This document shows, one piece after another, positions 35,691 to 46,560 of a DNA stretch of 64,000 bases (positions within the stretch are counted from its first letter, which is position 1; each line of letters begins with the position of its first letter). The notes below the pieces were generated by a model. It was not told the DNA's origin. It did not search any database and worked only from the letters and a program-made list of their open reading frames with translations. Origin of the DNA: Doris montereyensis (lineage: Eukaryota; Mollusca; Gastropoda; Nudibranchia; Dorididae). A program made the position numbers and the translations under genes. Where the stretch lies: NCBI GenBank assembly GCA_037039925.1, contig JAXRKP010000432.1:102501-166500 (forward strand), read 5' to 3'.

Positions 35691-35944
35691 GGGACTGGCT
35701 ATGGCCTTAGGGCGGTCACACATAGATGGCGCTGAACGTTGATCGGCACGGACAGCTGTAAGATTTCTCTTACTTAACGTCAATTGATTCCCACAAAGCA
35801 CACTTGCTGCCGACCTTGCTCAGTGCTGAAAAGTTGTGGCAGTTTTATAGGAAGTGGTCTTTAATTCCTAGAATATATATATCGCTGAAACGACTGCCTG
35901 CACAGGTGTTCGTCCACCAACGGCCTCGTGACGTCACTGAATTA

Positions 35945-37735
35945 TTGTTGACTTTCTGACCTTTTGTCCAATTCTTGCCATATAGTGGGCATGGCCTCCA
36001 TTACAACACCGAGGTTAAAAGTTATGATTGTTACATATGTGCTTCCCTCACATGTTACTTGCTCACACTTCTTTAACAATTGTATTCTCTCACCACGTCG
36101 TATTCTGTGATTGGTTCGTTGATACTTGGGTAGTATCTAATAGTTGTTTTTGATGATGGTGCCAAGCCAGTTGCTGATATAAAGCCTCCAAACCCTGACA
36201 CGATTGCTTTCCTTTACTGCCTATAAGGGGATTCATCATCCAGATTAAATACCCTACAACTGCAATGTGACGGGTAAGTACATTCATTTCATGTTGTTGA
36301 ACATGTCCGAAGAGCCCCCGACCATTTTTATACTCACCCGTGGTCTCTTGGAACATAGTACCAGCTGTTATGTGTACACATGGTGTGTTGTATATTCCTG
36401 TCAACACAGCATCGAAGTTATCCCACTCTGAGTGAAACAATGCATTGCCTTGGCTGATCCCTATTTAAAAGAAGTAGGAAATGACGATTTGAGCTCAAAA
36501 AGGGTTGCGATAACTGTCTCCAGCTCTACAGAAAAAAATCATAATGTCCAAGTTTATTCAAAATAGTCAATATATTTTTGCTCTTGAATATGTGCCTTAA
36601 TGTCATGCTTTGTAGTACATGCTTTAGTAACTTCCATTTACAACCAAACACGGCCTTGCACAGATATTGGGCTACAAACAAAAATACCGTTTTTGAACGT
36701 TCTGTATTGAGGGTTGGCTTTCCACCCATGACATAGGCTAGAATTCATAGACACCGTTGGTAGTATTACGAATTACACTCTTTGTGACTTTCTGATCTGT
36801 CGACGAAGGAGGCCAAGGAAACTCTTTTGTTTCCCTAAAGGACCTCAAATTGTTCCTCGTAGTAAAAAAGCGACGTCTTTTACTTCATTTTGTGTTGACA
36901 TCTCATAGACTTGTTGAATTGTTTCATCGGCAGAAATACCGGCGCTGTAGACTAGAAAAAAAGGGAAATTTTCTTTGCTTTCAATTTTTGTAAACATTAT
37001 TGTTTATCCGGAATCAGGCTGATTTTCAATTTTCTTTTTAAGTTTTCTACTGTCATAGTCTGGGTTCGAGAAGTTTGTCATAACAAGAGCGGCGGTACAC
37101 ATCATTCTTAAGGACGGAAGACAGATGTACACTTTTCTTAGCTACCACTACACCATTTTCAATATAAGCGACAATGTAATAAAAAGCAAATTGATAAGCT
37201 TTTTTTCTACATTTTGTTTGTTAGCCATGTTTTTCAGGATTTTTACTTCTCAAGTAGAAGGATCCCTGTAAAATAGTTCATGCATTTGGGGTGGTACTGG
37301 TACCTTGTGTCGCAGGTAAAGATATATTTATATCCTACGACGTAGAAAACCATTGTTTTCCTGGCTATTTTCTTTATTGTCTCGTCTCCATCAAATGTAA
37401 AAAAAAATGACAGCCCTTGACTTGTCCTTCCTTGCTCGGTGACAGAAATACGACCTTCAATGTTGCAGAAAATGCAAACCGGTTTGAAAAATCATATTGG
37501 AAGGTGCCTCAGGCGTTGCTCAGAAGATGTAGACGCAGACATTGGTAGTGTTTGCTGTGTTTTTAAGCGATCCAAATGTTTTGTAAACCTTTGGTAACAA
37601 CCACAGTGATAAGCGTGTGTTGGTTGTAATGTATCAGATATATGGCAACATGCATCTTCCATGCGCAGTTCACATTTTTCTTGTGCTAGGCGACGGTTTC
37701 TAATGTTTTGAACGTTTCTAAACCGTGCATCTGGA
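35945..37735 (-). pseudogene. Broken Cys/His-rich gene of an unnamed invertebrate family
   Basis: Protein-like segments follow one another on the minus strand in a consistent order but change frame. They are: VFKLKDPDARFRNVQNIRNR with EKCELRMEDACCHISDTL and AYHCGCYQRFTKHLDRLK (37,735-37,560); CIFCNIEGRISV (about 37,470); TFDGDETIKKIAR and FTCDTRYQYHPKCMNYF (about 37,400-37,270); AYIENGVVVAKKSVHLSSVL; SADETIQQVYEMSTQNEVKD; SFRETKEFPWPPSSTDQKV; YVMGGKPTLNTERSK and LKHVLQSMTLRHIFKSKN (36,740-36,560); ELETVIATLFELK; ALFHSEWDNFDAVLTG (about 36,440); GFGGFISATGLAPSSKTTI with INEPITEYDVVRE (36,200-36,090); and CEGSTYVTIITFNLGVVMEA, to a TAA near 35,946. The CxxC and HxxC pairs suggest zinc binding. 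From memory, similar multicopy proteins of unknown function occur in cnidarians and molluscs, so a mobile origin is possible. At least six frame changes and stops; either a pseudogene or a poorly resolved consensus. Confidence 0.7.
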
Positions 37736-38790
37736 TCTTTAAGTTTGAAAACAATGTGAATTTGCTTGTGTTTTGAATGTTTCTAAACCGTGCATCTGGA
37801 TCTTTAAGTTTGAAAACAATGTGAATTTGCTTGTGTTTTGAATGTTTCTAAACCGTGCATCTGGCTCGTTTGAAAACATTTGCCTGTGTTTTGAATGTTT
37901 GGCTAAACCGTGCATCTGGCTCTTTAAGTTTGAAAACAATGTGAACGTTTTTGCCTGTGTTTTGAATGTTTTTAAACCGTGCATCTGGCTCTTTAAGTTT
38001 GAAAACAATGTGAATTTGCCTGTGTTTTGAACGTTTCTAAACCGTGCATCTGGCTCTTTAAGTTTGAAAACAATGTGAATTTGCCTGTGTTTTGAACGTT
38101 TCTAAACCGTGCATCTGGATCTTTAGTTTCAATGTGAATTTGCTTGTGTTTTGAATGTTTCTAAACCGTGCATCTGGCTCTTTAAGTTTGAAAACAATGT
38201 GAATTTGCCTGTGTTTTGAATGTTTCTAAACCGTGCATCTGGCTCTTTAAGTTTGAAAACAATGTGAATTTGCCTGTGTTTTGAATGTTTCTAAACCGTG
38301 CATCTGGCTCTTTAAGTTTGAAAACAATGTGAATTTGCCTGTGTTTTGAATGTTTCTAAACCGTGCATCTGGCTCTTTAAGTTTGAAAACAATGTGAATT
38401 TTGTGTTTTGAATGTTTCTAAACCGTGCATCTGGCTCTTTAAGTTTGAAACCGTGCATCTGGCTCTTTAAGTTTGAAAACAATGTGAATTTGCCTGTGTT
38501 TTGAATGTTTCAAAGTTCTGGTTCTTTGTTTGTTTTTGTGTTTTGAATGTTTCTAAATATTCTTTAAGTTTGAAAACAATTGGAATTTGTTGTTTTTCTA
38601 AACCATGCATCTGGGTTTGAAAACAATTTTTGCCTGTGTTTTGAATGTTTCTAAACCTCATCATTTCGATATAAATATTTGCCTGTGTTTTGAAGGTAGT
38701 CTGGCTCTTTAAGTTTGAAAACAATGAATTTGAGTTTTTGAATGCTAAACCGTGCATCTGTAAGTTTGAAAACAATGTGAATTTGCATGT
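37715..38790. repeat. 65-bp minisatellite from the adjacent gene's coding sequence
   Basis: About 16 copies. The unit includes ACCGTGCATCTGGCTCTTTA followed by AGTTTGAAAACAATGTG. On the minus strand it encodes KLK(D/E)PDARFRN, and the copy nearest the gene reads straight into RNRRLAQEKCEL of the broken Cys/His-rich gene. Copies decay and shorten beyond 38,500. The 65-bp period rotates the reading frame, so the array itself cannot be translated as a regular repeat protein. Confidence 0.9.
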
Positions 38791-38939
38791 GTCTGCGTTA
38801 TGGGAATGTATTATGCAAAAGTTCGTCTCTAATATTCTAGGAGTTGTTCTTTATGGTTTATTTTTTTCCAACCTCCATTTCGATATAAATGTAAGGTAGT
38901 CTGGGGGGAAACTGAGAGAGGGGCTGACTGTTGGTCTGT

Positions 38940-39132
<193 letters not shown>

Positions 39133-39233
39133 AAGGCAAAGAACGCTGTTCAATAATTCTGAAAACGTATAGCAATACCCTATATTTGAGTTTTACATAT
39201 ACACTAATAAATGTAAACAACAATCACTATCCG

Positions 39234-39308
<75 letters not shown>
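39234..39308. repeat. (TA)n microsatellite
   Basis: About 75 bp of uninterrupted TA. Confidence 0.97.
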
Positions 39309-39311
<3 letters not shown>

Positions 39312-40099
39312 ACTCTAACTTAAGCGCGGGCATCTTTCACTTTCTGCCTTGCGACGATATGTGCATAAGTCATTTTCATCCTGCCCACGGCGATTACACC
39401 GTCCTATGCACTGTTGTTACGGACGGCGCGAAGCGTGCTTCATGTCTTAGTAGTTTATACGGTCTTTGGTTAGGATTAATTAATAGTTAGATAATAGGCA
39501 TTCAACAACCCTATCAGATCAACCCCTGTTTATAATCTCCATGGGTAGATGCAGCGTGTGGAATTACTCCCGGGAAAGTATTAAATTTCCATTGTCTTAA
39601 AAACCAAGTGACATTTTTAAGTCTTAAATGTTATAAAAACAAACCCTTCCCCGAAATGAGAATAAACCCCTTTTTGTGCAGCGACAACAGAAAACATTAA
39701 TAAATTGATCGAACATTCAATTCTACACATCTCTAAAATTTCTTAAAAATATAATGAAAATTGAATATTTTCGTTCTAAAACACAAACATATTTAAGTTC
39801 AAGAAACTATATTCTGCTTACTTGTCTTTTATGCAAGCGCATATCCAAGAAGGGGTATACATTATAACTACACCGTTCACGGGCTAGATTGACTCATACT
39901 CATACGGGAATCCCCTTTCACTTCAATTACCTCATTTTCACTGGGCTACAGCAATCCACTAACCACTAGATCTAACGATAAATCATTGCTACCGGTATTT
40001 TCTTAATTGTTTTACCAGTTATCAAAATTGTTAAAAGCCTAAAATCAATTTTAACTGTTTGAGATTATTACTAGAAAGCCTGAGATCTTAGATCTCATC
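39309..40099. other. No gene seen
   Basis: AT-rich sequence without recognisable coding or element features. Confidence 0.4.
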
Positions 40100-40300
40100 A
40101 TAGGACTCTAGATGAAAAACGACAATAAAGACAGAATAAAACACGTGACTATTCGGGTATAACCCTTCGTCAGTCAACAAACGAGAAATATCTAGAATCT
40201 AGATCTAAACACTAATTAAGGCATCACACATTCTCTATCATTTCTTCTTTCTAAACCCAGTGAGATATACCCGGTAGATCTAGCCCAAATCTCTTCTTTC
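40100..40300 (-). mobile_element. Inverted partial copy of the Penelope/hammerhead-like repeat
   Basis: On the minus strand it contains CTGACGAAGGGTTATACCCG followed by AATAGTC, then ACAGAATAAAAC-like sequence, matching 21,070-21,130. It also carries the reverse complement of the ATATCTCACTGG segment at about 20,570. Together with the plus-strand copy beginning at 40,310 it forms an inverted pair about 500 bp apart (core to core). Confidence 0.6.
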
Positions 40301-40309
40301 GTTCTTCTT

Positions 40310-40316
40310 CTTCTTG

Positions 40317-40372
<56 letters not shown>

Positions 40373-40780
40373 TTTTTTTTCTCTCTCTCTCTCCTTCTCT
40401 CTATCTCTCTCTCTCTCGCCTTTTATTAATTACTTATATTCATATTTTTATTTCATTCTAGATCTGAACCCTCCATCCCCGTTCCAATATATTCTTCATT
40501 TTCCCTTCTACTCATTCTTCTTACCATCGCCGTCTTTTTTTTTCTTCTCTTTCTTCCTCGTTTCATGTTTTCTTCTGACATTAGTGACATCACAATACAT
40601 TGTGTGCTGCCTTAATTAGGGTTTAGATGTAGATCTAGATTCTAGAGATATCTCGTTTATTGTCTGACGAAGGGTTATACCCGAAACGTCACGGGTTTGT
40701 TCTGTTTTTATTGGTGGAGTTGTTACTTATAGTCGTTTTTCACCTTTAATTCCATTCCACTGTGACTCCTTTGCAGGATT
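40310..40780 (+). mobile_element. Penelope/SINE-like repeat with hammerhead-like hairpin, second copy
   Basis: Colinear with 20,790-21,190: a TC-rich tract (40,318-40,425), ATCTGAACCCTCCATC, TTCTTCTGACATTAGTGACA, TCTAGAGATATCTCGTTTAT, then TGTCTGACGAAGGGTTATAC followed by CCGAAACGTCACG at about 40,660-40,695, and the AGTGGAGTTG-like tail. The hairpin and flanking cores are perfectly conserved between copies while the surroundings have drifted, which suggests selection on the motif. Confidence 0.6.
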
Positions 40781-41870
40781 CTAGATTGTAGATCTAGATC
40801 TAGACCTGGAGCTAGAATCTAGATCTAGATCAATAGATGACCTAGACTTCAAACTCGATGATTTGTGACAGAGTAAGATCTAAAACACAACAAAACAACA
40901 TTTACAAGTCCAGTTGTTACTTAAATAATATACAAAAGCCTATTCATTTTATAACATGATGGTGTGCATGCGCTGATGATAGCCTTCACTCGTACACAAA
41001 CAACGGACTGAGAACTGAGAGCTGGTAGCCAGTGCACGGTGAACCGATTATAGCCTCGTGAAAAAAATAATTTTCAAGGTACTTTTGGACAAATATTTGG
41101 CTATCCATCTGGGAACATCGACATTTTCATTCAGGACGGTAAGAATTTTTTTTAATGATTGGGGGAGGGGGGGGGGCGGTGATCCCACTGATCTGCCCAT
41201 GTAAAGCTACTGCATTGACTGCTAGACTTATCCAAGGAACGGGAACAACGGGAACTCCCCATATTTAGGCCTAGGCTACCTTGACTTTTGAAGAAACCGG
41301 ATTTATTTTTTTGATAGGGGCGGAGCTGAGCCTAAGATAGAATAGCTCTAGATCTACCATTACCAGAGACACTTTAAATATTATTGTCTTTGGATTTACC
41401 AAAATAGCTCAATAGCCCCCACTCCCGTCCGAAGCCAACCTGCCCAGCGATTAGCGAAGTGCGCTTACGCAAGGTAAACAAACCGGCCAGTTTAGTGGTA
41501 ATAGTATTAGATCTCATCTAGATCTAGATATAGTAGTATTACTATAGCCGAATGCACATCCCCATACATCAACTAGCCTGAACACCATTCAATGCGTGTC
41601 TACGTATACTCACTTATCTTATATACAACCACTAGATATAGATCCATTCTTTTACCCAATATGCACATTGTTTTGATTTTTTAAGAATCTGTATCTGTAT
41701 TGGGTACTCCAAATAGTCCAAAGTGTCTCAAGCTGGAGCAAATTATGGAAGTGTTGAGGCTCTTAATTTCGTATTACTTTTTGTTGTCTTATGTTTTGAT
41801 AAAGTGCTTAGACTGTTCGACCCAGTTAGGTAAAGGATTCCAGCCAGAATTAATTTTTTAAAGCAGTTTC
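40781..41870. other. No gene; GATCTA-rich clusters and a G-run
   Basis: CTAGATCTAGATC clusters at about 40,785-40,835 and 41,515-41,535, and a G-run near 41,160-41,178. No coding motif recognised. Confidence 0.45.
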
Positions 41871-41874
41871 TCAA

Positions 41875-42190
41875 TACTTTTGCAACCACGGGCAGGGGGG
41901 GGAACTCCGTAGTCCAAATGCAAGGTTATAGGCCTCTTAACCAAAAGGTAGTAAGTTTGAGCCCCGCCAATTGTTGAACAATTTTCTTGAGTTTTTTTAG
42001 CAAAATATACCCCCTGGTCCAGGTAGGTGGATGATTGATACTTACTCCCATCGGAAATGGACAATAACAAGGAGGTCCTGTGTACAGATCACAACACTGT
42101 GCATGTTAAAGATCCCTAGGTTGTTTACAGGGTAGTCGGGCGAAAATTTTAAATCCTACCAAATACCCCAAAATCACCTCAACTTAGTAG
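41875..42190 (+). mobile_element. tRNA-Lys-derived SINE
   Basis: The head contains GTAGTCCAAATGCAAGG (A-box-like), an anticodon-loop-like CCTCTTAACC and GTAAGTTTGAGCCCCGCC (B-box-like), as in tRNA-Lys with a CTT anticodon. The body includes CATGTTAAAGATCCCTAGG, a central segment I have seen in molluscan SINEs. The 3' end is not precisely defined. It is a pseudo-tRNA, not a functional tRNA gene. Confidence 0.6.
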
Positions 42191-42319
42191 TGGATGTGGG
42201 TAAATCAAATCAAATAAACAAATTAAAAAGCAAAAGAGTGATTGTATCGTTATAGTCAGGTTGGCTTCCATTCCATAGGTCACACATCCGATGGTATTTT
42301 CAGGTGATTAGTCTGTTCA

Positions 42320-43780
42320 ACAATTGTGGCATTTTGATTTTAATGTCAGACCTGGGAAATCAACGTTAATAACCCAGTATGTGTGGGAATAATTATGTGT
42401 ATGTCGGAGAGAAACGATAGAGTGACACACAGCCACATGGACGAAGAGAGAGAGCGAGACAGACAGAGAGAGAAAAAAAAAGAGGGATAGACAAACAGAC
42501 ATACAAACAGAGACAGAGAGAAGAAAAAGATAGACAGACAGAGGTGGCAGTGCCGGCACCAGTTCCTCTACTACCTTGTATTAAAACATCAGATGATTGG
42601 TTTTTCTTTGGTCCTGAAGGGATGATAAGTTTAGATTCTTTAGCATTTGTGTGATACATTCTGGCTCTCTTGTGGTGTAGTCTCCTGTTATGAAGAGACG
42701 GCTTGGCATTGTTCTTTTTCGATCTTCTATTCATCTTTCTGTGGCGTGGGTCACATACAATAGAGAAATAAGCTGTTTTGTGGCATGACTCCAGACATTG
42801 TTTCAGATTACAGCGGAGGAAGCTAAGTGTGGCGTTGGCTTTCTTAGTAATATTGGTGATATGGGTGCTCCATTTAAGGTCCTCAGATATAGTAACGCCA
42901 AAAACGGGTTTTTGGGGACTTGCTGTAATATATAGTTATTTGGATGGCAACAGTTCTTTGATTTCTGGTTTATGGATAAATTGTAGCATTTCTTTTGTTG
43001 AAGCGCATACCCCAGGTCAATGCCCACACTTCTATTTGCTGAGGTCTTGTTGTAGGCCTATATGATCAGGTCTAGTCTTAATGCTTCTGTAAAGCAAACA
43101 GTCATCTGCAAATACGCACTGTTGATTCTACGGAATCGGCAGGTCATTTATGTGACAGTGACATAAAAATAGAATCATCGTATGACGGTACCTTGGGGCA
43201 CTCTGGACACTACTTGACTACTGTTACTGCCTTGAATCAAGGCCACTATCCACGACTACAAGCATCTGTCTCTTGGTGAGAAAGTCACACAGCCATGTGT
43301 TGATATTTTCATTCTTATGACGGGCATTGCCAATGTCCACTTGGCTTCCTACGTCAAACTTTGTTAGTAGATCATGCACGTAGTGACTAGTTGTATTTCA
43401 CAGGAATGAGCGCTACAGAATCCATAGTCAAACGATGTAAGTTTATTCCGTTAATAATGGGCGAGCATATGTTTGCAGATATGTTCCAAAAGATTACATG
43501 TAACGCAAGTCAATAATACAAGGCGATAGTTTTCAGCCAGGTGCACGTCCCCTGTTTTAAAGACTGGAGTGACATTTGTGTTTTGCATATCTGTCAGGAG
43601 TTTGCCTATGTCAATGGATCGTTGAAAGATGGTTGCGAGACCAAGGGCAAATTGTGGGGCACAAAGTTTTCAACAGAGGGTTCGGGATCCTGTCTTAGCC
43701 TTGGGTGTTGGCAGGATTTATGTGCAACAGTTTCTCCACTCCCTCATTAGTTATATTTAGGTGCAGTTTACTGTCCTTGC
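42320..43780 (-). mobile_element. CR1-like LINE remnant, reverse transcriptase (minus)
   Basis: On the minus strand, pieces in order: INTWLCDFLTKRQMLVVVDS (about 43,300-43,240), VPQGTV-like codons (about 43,190), INSAYLQMTVCFTEALRLD (the FADD region, degraded), KKCYNLSINQKSKNC, YILQQVPKNPFLALLYL and PISPILLRKPTPHLASS (42,990-42,810), RLFITGDYTT and LVPALPP-like codons near 42,560. Upstream codons to about 43,780 (NEGVEKLLHINPANTQG) match the region before the RT core. Many stops. A pyrimidine-rich (minus) microsatellite-like tract follows at 42,430-42,545. Confidence 0.72.
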
Positions 43781-44200
43781 TACGTTTCCCAGTATTAGGT
43801 ATGTTAGAGTTATCTCCTTCCTCCTGGGTGAATTCTGATTTATATTGGTCCACTAGTATCTCAGTTTGTTAAGTATCCGTTCCCATCATTTTGAGTGATG
43901 AGATACCAACGAAATCCTGTCTGATGGATTTCAGAAAAACGCAAAACGGTTTGATGTTATCTTCTTCAAGCCTGTTCGAATAGTTTTTGTTGATGTAGCA
44001 TACTTCCGCCCTCTTGAATGTATGTTTTCATTCTCGCTGATTTCCTGTCCAGGTTTCTTAGCCTCAATCCCGAAGACTTGACCTCCTTCCCCTACAACAC
44101 CATTTCTGGAGGGATATAATGCTTTATATACTTATAGAATTACTATTACATCATAGTAGTGATATATAGATAGGTACATCCTGTGTGTGGATGTGTGAGG
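43781..44200. other. No gene seen; possible degraded LINE 5' end
   Basis: Probably further degraded sequence of the minus-strand CR1-like remnant. No motif clear enough to assign. Confidence 0.35.
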
Positions 44201-44204
44201 TTAG

Positions 44205-44235
44205 TGTGTGAGAGAGAGAGAGAGGGAGAGGGAGG

Positions 44236-44309
<74 letters not shown>

Positions 44310-44345
44310 CAGGCAGGCAGGCAGACACAGAGAGAGAGACAGACA
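44205..44345. repeat. (GA)n / (GGCA)n microsatellite
   Basis: GA-rich tract followed by CAGG repeats and CAGACAGA. It lies about 190 bp upstream of the first phosphatase coding exon. Confidence 0.95.
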
Positions 44346-44528
44346 GAGAGCAAGCAACAGGATAGACTACACAATAAATGTAAGAACTGAAGTTGCCTGA
44401 GACTTCATTAAAATGATTCTTTCCACTTTCATGGAGGCCCTACATAACATTGAATGCTATAGTGAAAAAGTGTCAAGGTATTCCTTGCATCAGAATTTCA
44501 TAACTTGAATATTCATTGTCTGTACAGG

Positions 44529-44680
44529 ATGGATGCAAGAAGAATGAATCCATTAGACGATAACAGACCGTGCACAGTGAAAGAACTACTAAACATCATA
44601 ACGGCCCCGACTGGAGGCTTAACTATGCTTCCATCTACGCCTTATGACGAAGTTTTTGAAGATATTTTTGTTGGTGAGGG
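44529..44680 (+). CDS. Dual-specificity phosphatase A, coding exon 1
   Basis: ATG at 44,529 directly follows an acceptor-like TACAG, so untranslated leader exons may lie upstream. The 50 codons include CTVKELLNIITAPTGGLTML and YDEVFEDIFVGEG, which correspond to the N-terminal helix and 'I(Y/F)VG' strand of DUSP3 (VHR)-type atypical dual-specificity phosphatases. A consensus donor (GG then GTAAGT) follows in phase 2. The exon pairs with those at 48,829 and 51,316, giving a three-exon gene as in DUSP3 genes. These enzymes dephosphorylate Tyr and Ser/Thr, often on MAP kinases; the substrate here is unknown. Its nearest likeness is the exon at 51,671. Confidence 0.85.
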
Positions 44681-45214
44681 GTAAGTTGGTGTTGAATTGT
44701 GTACAAATATGAAATAATGACTAAACACAAGAAAGACCCCCGGTGCAGTAAGAAATAAAATAATCTACAAAAGGTGAAATATCTACTCATTTCTTTTGTC
44801 CTTTTCCCTGAGATTTCATTTTTTTGTAAATTGATATTCTTTTTCTAGAAAAGATGGATATTAGAATGTCTTTGAGATTGTTAATTAAGTGGGTGCAAAT
44901 GTTAATGTCTGGATTACTGAGAGATTTGGAAGTGCTTGCTCTTAAAATAAAAGATCAATATATTTTATGACGTATATCAGGTCAGATGAGGTGAAGGTTG
45001 GTGTTTAGATAGAATTGTTAGGCTCAGTGTTGTTAGGGAAAAGATAAACTCTTTGAAATTTGATCACACAAGTGTTGAAATTGAATTGTCATTTGTTACT
45101 ATCCTTCGATAGAACTAATAAAGATAAAGGTAAAGATGGATTTATTTAGTCCATATCCCAGCACAAGTGCAGCTTTATCGACTGTACATAATTTTAATAG
45201 TTCTAACAAATCAA

Positions 45215-46560
45215 GATGGAGCTGATAGACAGTCAAAGAAAGAAATCAGACCTGCTAACCCTGATGATGTCATCACAAAAAACCGTTGATGACTACTCTG
45301 ACAGCTGGATCCATGTATACACAGACGGGTCAGCTCTCAAAGCAACATTAAATACAGGGTATGGTATCTACATCCAATACCCAGATGGCACCTCTGATGA
45401 AAAAGTACCAACTTTGAAGCAGGAGTAGCAACCATAGAAACAGTACCCTACCACCTCAACACTGTTTTCAATACTTTCCCGGCTAAAATATCAGATATCG
45501 TCATGTTTACAGATGCCATGTCTGTCCTACAAGCTCTCAACAACTGCCAGAGATCTGATCTCAGACAAACATGATTCAAAGCTGACCAACTAATTAAAAC
45601 CTATGGCGTCGAGCTAGCAATGCAGTGGATCTCTGAACATGTAAACACACCAGGAAAGGACAAAACAGACACTCTTGCCAAAAGGGGATCTAGACAAGAA
45701 CAATCAGTTGATACAAAAACTACAATGCAGACCATGAAACAAATCATCAAAGTTAACAGCAAAGAGGACTGGATGAACAGATGGGTTTTAGGAAAGACTG
45801 GAAAGATTGGAAGAGATTTATACTGACATATGGCCACCCCACGAACAAACGACAACATCAACCAACTAAAACAGAAAAGACCAAGTCACCATCTTCAGAC
45901 TCTGTACACACCACATACAACTAAATGCATCTAAACAGAATAAATCCTGACAGAATAAATCCTGAACATGTCCCAGTGTGCCCTCTTTGTGACAGAATAA
46001 ATCCTGAACATGTCCCAGTGTGCCCTCTTTGTGACAGAATAAATCCTGAACATGTCCCAGTGTGCCCTCTTTGTGACAGAATAAATCCTGAACATGTCCC
46101 TGTGTGCCCTCTTTGTGACAGAATAAATCCTGAACATGTCCCAGTGTGCCCTCTTTGTGACAGAATAAATCCTGAACATGTCCCAGTGTGCCCTCTTTGT
46201 GACAGAATAAATCCTGAACATGTCCCTGTGTACCCTCTTTGTGACAGAATAAATCCTGAACATGTCCCTGTGTGCCCTCTTTGTGACAGAATAAATCCTG
46301 TACATGTCCCTGTGCCCTCTTTGTGACAGAATAAATCCTGAACATGTCCCAGTGTACCCTCAGTGGGACCACCCCCATGAAACCGTGTTCCATCACCTAT
46401 TTGAATGCCACAAATTGAAAGACCTACTTGACAAGCTGCTTCCTGAAAAACCCAATACTTGGAACACTATTTATGGAACCCTACAACAGATGGAAAACAC
46501 CTGCAGATACCATTACATGACAAGTTATGCCCGAATGCTGCTGGATCAGTAACAACTACA
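45215..46560 (+). mobile_element. LINE RNase H and zinc-knuckle tail in phosphatase intron 1
   Basis: RNase H codons include WIHVYTDGSALKATLNTGYG (first catalytic Asp), FTDAMSVLQALNNCQ (a later catalytic Asp) and QWISEHVNTPGKDKTDTLAK. They are followed by HLNRINP, the repeated DRINPEHVPVCPLC unit and HPHETVFHHLFECHKLKDLL, the Cys-x2-Cys...His...Cys knuckle at the end of RNase H-bearing LINE polyproteins. Stops at about 45,426, 45,572 and 45,824 break the frame. It sits in the same orientation as the host gene, within intron 1 (44,681-48,828). Confidence 0.85.
45935..46365 (+). repeat. 42-bp in-frame repeat encoding a Cys-x2-Cys unit
   Basis: About ten copies of a 42-bp unit encoding DRINPEHVPVCPLC. 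Being a multiple of three, it keeps the reading frame open for 133 codons. The unit duplicates the CPLC half of the LINE zinc knuckle. One late copy carries a small deletion. Minus-strand frames through it are shadows. Confidence 0.92.

Noticed and set aside
35407..35801. Poly-Leu and poly-Tyr minus-strand frames
   Set aside because: Translation of the TAG trinucleotide repeat.
36338..36460. Internal exon bounded by AAATAG and GTGAGT in the minus-strand Cys/His-rich gene
   Set aside because: Both splice-like sites are good, but protein-like codons continue on either side in shifted frames (ELETVIATLFELK before, GFGGFISATG after), so frameshifts in one continuous coding block explain it better than introns.
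41875..41960. Functional tRNA-Lys gene
   Set aside because: A and B boxes are degenerate, the acceptor stem does not pair, and a SINE body follows.
45866..46396. 176-codon minus-strand frame of repeated HVQDLFCHKEGT
   Set aside because: Shadow of the 42-bp in-frame repeat that encodes the zinc-knuckle unit on plus, where flanking LINE codons support the plus frame.
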